A stretch of DNA of 24,822 nucleotides from a virus. Position 1 is the first letter of the stretch. Each line of letters opens with the position of its first letter. Below the pieces are notes generated by a model, which did not search any database, was not told where the DNA came from, and saw only the letters and a program-made list of their open reading frames with translations. This document shows, piece by piece, positions 1 through 4,800 of the stretch. A program made the position numbers and the translations under genes. The DNA lies in the IMG/VR virus record IMGVR_UViG_3300017923_000011, positions 1-24,822 of that record, one strand, 5' to 3'.

Positions 1-1
1 A

Positions 2-271
2 TATAACACAAATAAAAAAAGTTTAGAATTATGTGATAATGGCTTAGCTTTAACAACAACAGATATTATATTTCCATTAAATAACAAAATTATATTGGTT
101 TTATATCCAAAAGAGCGGTTATTTGGAGAATTGTCAAAGCTTGATGGTAAAATTCAATACATAGATGAAAAAAGTTTCATAAAAAAAACAAATAGATATC
201 AAATGCTAAATTATTATAGACAAGCATATAGTCCTATTAGTTTTAAATTTAAAGAGAGAATCTGGTATTAA
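2..271 (+). CDS. 3' end of an unrecognised protein (possibly DUF4238-like), partial
   Basis: An open frame runs in from the left edge and stops with TAA at 269-271, giving about 89 residues of a C-terminus. The readable part contains a hydrophobic core segment, DIIFPLNNKIILVLYP, followed by a polar tail with NRYQMLNYYRQAYS. A 'PL' beta segment followed by an asparagine/arginine-containing helix resembles the end of DUF4238-type proteins, but this is a memory-based resemblance and weak. The gene is not co-transcribed with its neighbour in any obvious way, because a complete promoter follows at 313-341. It could be phage cargo or the last host-side gene. Confidence 0.55.
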   Translation, partial: YNTNKKSLELCDNGLALTTTDIIFPLNNKIILVLYPKERLFGELSKLDGKIQYIDEKSFIKKTNRYQMLNYYRQAYSPISFKFKERIWY

Positions 272-312
272 AAACTTTAATAATGAAATATAAAATAATT
301 GTAAATTTACTA

Positions 313-341
313 TAGACAGAACAAATGTTCGATAGTATAAT
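313..341 (+). promoter_or_regulatory. Sigma-A-type promoter with an embedded LexA (SOS) box
   Basis: TAGACA (313-318) and TATAAT (336-341) are separated by exactly 17 bp. Between them lies GAACAAATGTTC (319-330), which fits the Gram-positive LexA/DinR consensus GAAC-RNRY-GTTC. Placement between the hexamers is where LexA would block RNA polymerase. The promoter faces the regulator gene at 389, whose start is about 40 bases beyond the expected transcription start. Confidence 0.7.
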
Positions 342-388
342 ATAAATAAGCCTTTACGCCACGTATAATTTTAATAAGGAGGCTGTTT

Positions 389-943
389 ATGGAAACATAC
401 GGAGCATATATTAGTTCAAACTTAGCTGTAAGAGGGGTAAAGACCATGGAGAAAGGCCAGAAAAAAGACACTGAGCAATTTCACAAGACAAAGCTGCTTT
501 TGTCTATTTACAGAAATGTAGTGTGGAGAATTGAAAGCTCAATTCATGAAGTTAAGGATGTTGCAGATAGTTATGGTGGGAAGAGAATAACAGATTTAAT
601 AAATTTCTTAAGTCTGGAGTTAGATGAATACGATCTAATCAAAGATAAAAAAGAAGTTGAGGAAAGATTGATGTGTATAGCTGAAACAAAGCAGATGATT
701 GAAATAATAGATAAGGCTCTTAATCATCTTAAAACCCACCCAAAGCAGGGACAGGTTTACCACGACATAATAACCTATTCATACATAGATAGGGAAGCTC
801 TGTCTGATGATGTAATTATGAGAAAACTTAATCTTACCCAGTCTACATATTACAGATATAAAAAGAAGGCGACAGAACTAATGGGAATTGCTCTATGGGG
901 TTACATAATACCACCCCTAAAAGATTATTGGGACAAGATGTAA
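389..943 (+). CDS. ArpU/DUF1492-like phage transcriptional regulator
   Basis: A 184-residue soluble protein. The N-terminal two thirds are helical with regularly spaced charged residues (IYRNVVWRI, LDEYDLI). The C-terminal third has a helix-turn-helix-like ending: LSDDVIMRKLNLTQSTYYRY, followed by KKATELMGIALWG. This layout is known from the ArpU family of phage late-transcription regulators and related DUF1492 proteins. ATG 389 is chosen because AAGGAGG sits at 376-382. The gene is preceded by an SOS-type promoter and followed within 20 bases by an array of 11-bp repeats, the expected position for a target site of this family. Direct autoregulation is inference. It is related in type to the protein encoded at 12980-13399. 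Confidence 0.75.
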   Translation: METYGAYISSNLAVRGVKTMEKGQKKDTEQFHKTKLLLSIYRNVVWRIESSIHEVKDVADSYGGKRITDLINFLSLELDEYDLIKDKKEVEERLMCIAETKQMIEIIDKALNHLKTHPKQGQVYHDIITYSYIDREALSDDVIMRKLNLTQSTYYRYKKKATELMGIALWGYIIPPLKDYWDKM

Positions 944-959
944 AAAAAATTTCCAATAA

Positions 960-1036
960 TATGAAAGGAAAATGGCAGTGAAATGACAGTAAAATGAAAG
1001 TGAATTGACAGGGTTTTGAAATTGTTTTGAAAGTTT
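960..1036 (+). repeat. Seven 11-bp tandem degenerate repeats (iterated operator)
   Basis: Units start at 960, 971, 982, 993, 1004, 1015 and 1026, all 11 bp apart. The best copies are AATGGCAGTGA, AATGACAGTAA and AATGAAAGTGA; the outer copies are weaker (TATGAAAGGAA, ATTGACAGGGT, TTTGAAATTGT, TTTGAAAGTTT). The array lies directly after the ArpU-like gene and ends 8 bp before a -10 box at 1045. No good -35 box is seen, so it looks like an activator array. Confidence 0.75.
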
Positions 1037-1044
1037 AATCCTCC

Positions 1045-1050
1045 TATAAT
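1045..1050 (+). promoter_or_regulatory. -10 element of a repeat-activated promoter
   Basis: TATAAT at 1045-1050 follows the 11-bp array. The hexamer 17 bp upstream, TTGTTT (1022-1027), is a poor -35 box, which fits dependence on an activator bound to the array. Transcription would start near 1057 and enter a hairpin leader and then a terminator. Confidence 0.6.
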
Positions 1051-1088
1051 TAGTATAGTGAGAAGTATGTGTAAAAGTAAATAACAGG

Positions 1089-1137
1089 GCAAATAGCCGC
1101 TTTGGTTAAAATATAACTGAAGCGGCTATTTATTTGC
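1089..1137 (+). ncRNA. Long hairpin in a leader or short RNA
   Basis: AAATAGCCGCTT (1091-1102) pairs perfectly with AAGCGGCTATTT (1120-1131). An inner stem GGTT/AACT (1104-1107 with 1115-1118) extends the helix. GCAAATA (1089-1095) can alternatively pair with TATTTGC (1131-1137), so two mutually exclusive closures exist. It has no T tract of its own and precedes a separate terminator at 1149-1186. It may be a short phage RNA or an attenuation leader for the operon starting at 1238. Confidence 0.5.
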
Positions 1138-1148
1138 TCAAAAGGAGA

Positions 1149-1186
1149 GGCTCTAGTACCTGTAATGGGTGCTAGGGTCTTTTTTT
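1149..1186 (+). terminator. Rho-independent terminator
   Basis: A 12-bp stem, GGCTCTAGTACC (1149-1160) with GGTGCTAGGGTC (1168-1179) including three G-U pairs, has loop TGTAATG and is followed by seven T residues (1180-1186). It separates the ArpU-like unit from the replication operon. Confidence 0.85.
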
Positions 1187-1237
1187 ATGTTTATTTTTAG
1201 CACCTACTTCCTCTAAAAAATTCTAGGAGGAAGAAAC

Positions 1238-1672
1238 ATGAAAAGAGAAATTAAGATAGGAAAGCTGTCAGTTGAGGTAAGAGAAGAAATTTACAAAGAA
1301 TACTACAAGATGAAGCGCAGAGAAAGGTACCTTGAAGAAGATGTAAAAGTTGGTGCCAGCATCGTGGACCAGGAAACCGGAGCAGTTGTTGGATATAAAC
1401 CCAGTAAGGAAGATTCATTACAGAGGCTCTTGGAAAAAGGTAAAGACTTTGCCGATGAACATAACGTGGAAGAAATCGCTGAAGAAAAAGCCATGCTCTA
1501 CATTCTGCAGGAAGCCATGAAAGAACTGACCCGACAGGAAAAAGAATTAATAGATAATTTGTTTAATAAAAACATGTCTGTTAGAGATGCAGCAAGAAAA
1601 GAAAAAATCTCCCACGTAGCTCTTATGAAGAGAAGGGACAAGATATTAGAAAAACTTAGAAAGTTCTTTTAA
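1238..1672 (+). CDS. Sigma-70-like phage regulatory protein
   Basis: 144 residues with a strong AGGAGGAAGAAAC ribosome binding site before ATG 1238. The C-terminal half (about residues 90-144) resembles sigma region 4. LTRQEKELIDNLF is the usual first helix; NMSVRDAARKEKIS and HVALMKRRDKILEKL form a helix-turn-helix. The N-terminus is highly charged, and no region 2 is visible, so it is a small sigma-like phage regulator rather than a complete sigma factor. It is the first gene after the terminator at 1149-1186 and may set expression of the replication block. DNA-binding function is inferred from family resemblance. Confidence 0.7.
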   Translation: MKREIKIGKLSVEVREEIYKEYYKMKRRERYLEEDVKVGASIVDQETGAVVGYKPSKEDSLQRLLEKGKDFADEHNVEEIAEEKAMLYILQEAMKELTRQEKELIDNLFNKNMSVRDAARKEKISHVALMKRRDKILEKLRKFF

Positions 1673-1757
1673 ATTTCTGGTTACCAAAAGGACCTCCTCA
1701 TTGGCTATTAAGTGAAGGGTTGTTTTTAAAAAAATCAAAAAGAGAAAGGAAAGCAGA

Positions 1758-1898
1758 ATGAATAGAAATAAGGAAATTCAAGAAGAAATGGTCGGTGTCT
1801 TGACAGCCATTAGCATCGTATCAAAAAGACTGGCAAGAAAGATTATTGACCTTGATAAAGAAAATAATTTAAAAAAAGGAGAAATAAAGGATGAGTAA
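1758..1898 (+). CDS. Small conserved-type phage protein, 46 aa
   Basis: ATG 1758 is preceded by AGAAAGGAAAG. The product begins MNRNKEIQEEMVGVLTAI, continues with a basic amphipathic helix (SIVSKRLARKIIDLD) and ends in a charged tail. The stop codon overlaps the next start (ATG 1891) by 8 bases, indicating translational coupling. Small proteins of this type commonly precede the DUF2800 gene cluster in clostridial phages. No function can be assigned. Confidence 0.7.
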   Translation: MNRNKEIQEEMVGVLTAISIVSKRLARKIIDLDKENNLKKGEIKDE

Positions 1899-2244
1899 AA
1901 TCAAATTGGCCCTTGAAGTTGTAGAGGATCTTAAGTCCCTGGCTGCAAGCATTGAAACTTTGGTTAATGCTATGGAAACGAATGAAAAGGCATCTACTAA
2001 TGAATCAGCTGACGAAACATCTAAGAAAAAATCAAAAGTAAAAGCAAAACCAGAAGAAATTATAGAACCGGAAGTAAAGCAACCAACCCTGGAAGAAGTC
2101 AGAGTAGCCATGGCAGATAAAAGCAGAGACGGACACAGAGACGCGGTGAAAGCCATCATCACAAAATATGGTGCAAACAACCTATCATCCCTAGATTCTA
2201 AGTATTATTCAGCTGCCTTAAAGGAAGTGGGAGAGATTAAATGA
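1891..2244 (+). CDS. Small phage replication-cluster protein with a C-terminal helical domain
   Basis: 117 residues, start ATG 1891 with AAAAAAAGGAG upstream. The N-terminus is a predicted helix (residues 1-35). The middle (about 36-65) is a Lys/Glu/Pro-rich linker. The C-terminus (about 68-117) is a compact helical domain containing TLEEVRVAMADKSRDGH and ITKYGANNLSSLDSKYY. Homologues in clostridial phages are often labelled rRNA biogenesis protein rrp5, which is not supported by anything seen here. Its place between the small gene and DUF2800, with an ATGA overlap at 2241-2244, suggests a role in replication or recombination. Function unknown. Confidence 0.7.
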   Translation: MSKIKLALEVVEDLKSLAASIETLVNAMETNEKASTNESADETSKKKSKVKAKPEEIIEPEVKQPTLEEVRVAMADKSRDGHRDAVKAIITKYGANNLSSLDSKYYSAALKEVGEIK

Positions 2245-3377
2245 GTGGCTCATACAATGCCCATTCCATCTACTCCGCATCAGGAGCGCACCGTTGGATG
2301 TCTTGCCCTCCTTCAGCCCAATTGGAACAGCAGTTTCCCAATGAAACAAGCACCTATGCAGAGGAAGGAACAGCCGCCCATGACCTGGCTGAACACAAAT
2401 TAAAAAAAGCGCTGAGGATGCGGTCGAAAAAGCCGACAAGTCCATACCACTCAGATGAAATGGATGACATGACAGGCCTTTACGTGGAGTATTGCATGGA
2501 GCTAATTGAGAAATCAAAAGAAAATTGCAAGGACATTCAAATTCTAATAGAGCAGAAGCTGGACTTCAGCGACTATGTGCCTGAAGGATACGGGACAGGA
2601 GATTTAGTTGTCGTTGGAAATGGAACTCTTCATGTTGTGGATCTGAAGTACGGAAGAGGTGTCATTGTTTCAGCAGAAGAAAACCCGCAGATGATGCTCT
2701 ATGCATTAGGCGCACTGTCCCTTTTCGACATGCTCTACGATATTAAAAAGGTATCAATGGCAATTGTTCAGCCAAGGGTAGACAACTTCTCCACTTGGGA
2801 GATAACCGTGGAAGAACTTCTCAAATGGGCGGAGGAAGAATTAAAACCTAAAGCCTTACTAGCTAGCACAGGCGGTGGAGAGTTCTGCGCCGGAGATCAC
2901 TGTAGGTTTTGCAGAGCTAAGAACCAGTGCAGAGAAAGAGCTGTAAAAAACTTAGAACTGTTAAAATATGAATTCCAAGACCCGGCGCTTTTAACAGATA
3001 AAGAGATAGCAGAAATCATAGGCCTGGCATCTGAGTTATCTAAGTGGGCAGGAGACATCTACACCTACGCTACAGCTCTAGCAATAAATGAAGGCAGACA
3101 GTGGGACGGATTTAAACTGGTAGAAGGTAGAACCAGAAGAAAGTATACAGATGAAGCAGCAGTAGCTGACACGGCAAAGAAATCAGGATATACAGATATC
3201 TTCAAACAGAGTCTTATAACCATAACAGAAATGGAGAAGCTAATGAGCAAGAAGAAGTTTAAAGAAATCCTGGGAAACTTAGTTGAAAAGCCTAAAGGCA
3301 AACTTGCCCTTGTACCGGAAACAGACAAGCGTCAAGCTGTAGATCCCATCCAAGCAGAGTTTAAGGTGGAAGAGTAA
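2241..3377 (+). CDS. DUF2800 family protein (Cas4/RecB-like PD-(D/E)XK nuclease type)
   Basis: 378 residues, matching the family length. N-terminal HRWMSCPPSAQLE and YAEEGTAAHDLAEHKL are hallmark DUF2800 segments, the latter with the H of a RecB-type motif. GTGDLVVV followed by LHVVDLKYGRG gives the D...DxK catalytic core of the PD-(D/E)XK superfamily, and ENPQMMLYALGAL is the following Q helix. A cysteine cluster near residues 216-231 (FCAGDHCRFCRAKNQC) could bind zinc or an Fe-S cluster, as in Cas4/AddB relatives. It overlaps the previous stop by four bases. DUF2815 normally follows directly; here a homing endonuclease has been inserted between them. Likely role: exonuclease in phage recombination or replication. 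Confidence 0.88.
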   Translation: MSGSYNAHSIYSASGAHRWMSCPPSAQLEQQFPNETSTYAEEGTAAHDLAEHKLKKALRMRSKKPTSPYHSDEMDDMTGLYVEYCMELIEKSKENCKDIQILIEQKLDFSDYVPEGYGTGDLVVVGNGTLHVVDLKYGRGVIVSAEENPQMMLYALGALSLFDMLYDIKKVSMAIVQPRVDNFSTWEITVEELLKWAEEELKPKALLASTGGGEFCAGDHCRFCRAKNQCRERAVKNLELLKYEFQDPALLTDKEIAEIIGLASELSKWAGDIYTYATALAINEGRQWDGFKLVEGRTRRKYTDEAAVADTAKKSGYTDIFKQSLITITEMEKLMSKKKFKEILGNLVEKPKGKLALVPETDKRQAVDPIQAEFKVEE

Positions 3378-3381
3378 TCCT

Positions 3382-4214
3382 ATGGGAAGAAAAAGACTTA
3401 ATTTAACTGGTAACAAATACGGTGAGTTAACAGTAGTTGGACCAAATGGTGTTTCTAAAAGTGGTCATATGCTTTGGGATTGCATATGCAGCTGTGGAAA
3501 GTGGTTGATAATCTACGGAAACCAATTAACTGGAAGATCAGGAACAAAAGGTTGTAGAAGATGCTCCCAGTTAAAAAATATAAAAGGTCAAAAATTTGGT
3601 AAGTTAATTGCTATTAAAAGACTTGATGAAAAAAACAAAGGTATGAGCAAGTGGTTATGCAAATGCTCCTGTGGAAAATTAACGGAAGTAACTATAAACC
3701 ATCTTACAACAGGCACACAAAAAGTTGTGGCAACTGTCCGAGAAATACCTTCGTAAACAAAGGAGATTATTATGAAGGAACTACATTCAAAGGAGAAATC
3801 TTCATGTTTGACAAGGATGATTTCTATAAAGTAAGTGGCTACACCTGGTATGTAGATGCAAAAGGTTATATTGTATCTAAAAATATTGGGAAACTTCATA
3901 GATTATTAATGGGTGCGGAAACTCGAAGTTTACAAATAGATCATATCAACAGAAACAAAAAAGACTGCAGGAAGAAGAACATGAGATTTGCATTAAATAG
4001 AGAAAATTGTGCTAATTCAGCTACCTACAAATCAAATAAAAGCACAGGGCGTAAAAATATTTATGCGGTTGGAGATACTTACCGTGTAATTGTAAGAAAA
4101 GATGGAAAAAGCAGACATTTTGGATATTACAGAAATATCAATGAAGCAGTAAAAGTTGCAAATGCAGCTCGCAAAAAACTATTCGGTGAGTTTGCATTTA
4201 TTGATAAAAAATAA
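3382..4214 (+). pseudogene. HNH-AP2 homing endonuclease with zinc ribbons, frameshifted
   Basis: Two overlapping frames make one gene. 3382-3756 encodes two zinc-ribbon modules (CICSCGK ... GCRRCSQ and CKCSCGK ...). The following part, open from within the first frame to 4214, continues with SCGNCPRN, an HNH core (IDHINRNKKDCRKKNMRFA) and an AP2-like DNA-binding end (VRKDGKSRHFGYYRNINEA). The switch is at the A run 3719-3723. One extra A would restore a continuous reading through QKSCGNC, so a one-base deletion is inferred. The insertion separates DUF2800 and DUF2815, normally adjacent in related phages, which fits a mobile endonuclease. It could be inactive, or the break could be a sequencing error in a homopolymer. 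Confidence 0.8.
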
Positions 4215-4228
4215 TTGGAGGATAAATC

Positions 4229-4771
4229 ATGAGTAAAAAACAAAAAGTAGTAACAGAGAAAGTAAGGTTTTCATATTGTAATGTTTGGGAGCCAAAGTCA
4301 ATTAATGGAGGAGAAGCAAAATATTCAGTAAGCTTGATAATTGATAAAAGTGATAAGAAGACTCTATCTATGATAAAAGAAGCAATGGAAGAAGCTGAAG
4401 AAGCAGGGGTAGCTAAATACGGTTCGAAATTCAACAGTGGTTCTGGATTCAAAAGACCCTTAAGAGATGGAAACATTGACCGACCAGATGATCCTGCATA
4501 CAAGGATTGCTATTTTATCAACATTAACAGTAAAGAACCACCACATGTAGTTGATAAAAGAGTTAGACCTATTACAGACAGAAGTGAGTTTTATTCAGGC
4601 TGCTACGGAAGAGCAAGCTTTACAATTTATCCATTTTCAGCCTCAGGAAATAAAGGGCTAGCTTGTTACTTGGCAAATCTACAGAAGCTAGATGACGGAG
4701 AACCACTAGGCGGAAAGAGCAGAGCCGAAGATGACTTTGAGGTTGAAGAAGACGATGATTTCTTGGCTTAA
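4229..4771 (+). CDS. DUF2815 family, ssDNA-binding-like protein
   Basis: 180 residues with GGAGG before ATG 4229. KVRFSYCNVWEP at the N-terminus and YSVSLIIDKSDK are typical of DUF2815. GCYGRASFTIYPFS followed by NKGLACYLANLQKLDDGE forms the conserved beta-rich core. The C-terminus is strongly acidic and ends EEDDDFLA, the kind of tail used by single-stranded DNA binding proteins to contact replication partners. The family is thought to be OB-fold and related to T7 gp2.5-type proteins. It lies just before the DNA polymerase gene, consistent with coating ssDNA at the phage fork. Confidence 0.85.
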   Translation: MSKKQKVVTEKVRFSYCNVWEPKSINGGEAKYSVSLIIDKSDKKTLSMIKEAMEEAEEAGVAKYGSKFNSGSGFKRPLRDGNIDRPDDPAYKDCYFININSKEPPHVVDKRVRPITDRSEFYSGCYGRASFTIYPFSASGNKGLACYLANLQKLDDGEPLGGKSRAEDDFEVEEDDDFLA

Positions 4772-4800
4772 CAGTTTAAATAAGAGAAAGGTGTAAAGAT

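Noticed and set aside
1673-1757. Regulatory RNA after the sigma-like gene
   Set aside because: Contains GGTTACC and a weak stem, but no convincing fold or T tract.
2218-2517. Minus-strand ORF over the DUF2800 gene
   Set aside because: Shadow of a well-supported coding region with no start signal. Similar minus-strand shadows at 1869-2180, 15821-16147 and 17027-17293 were set aside for the same reason.
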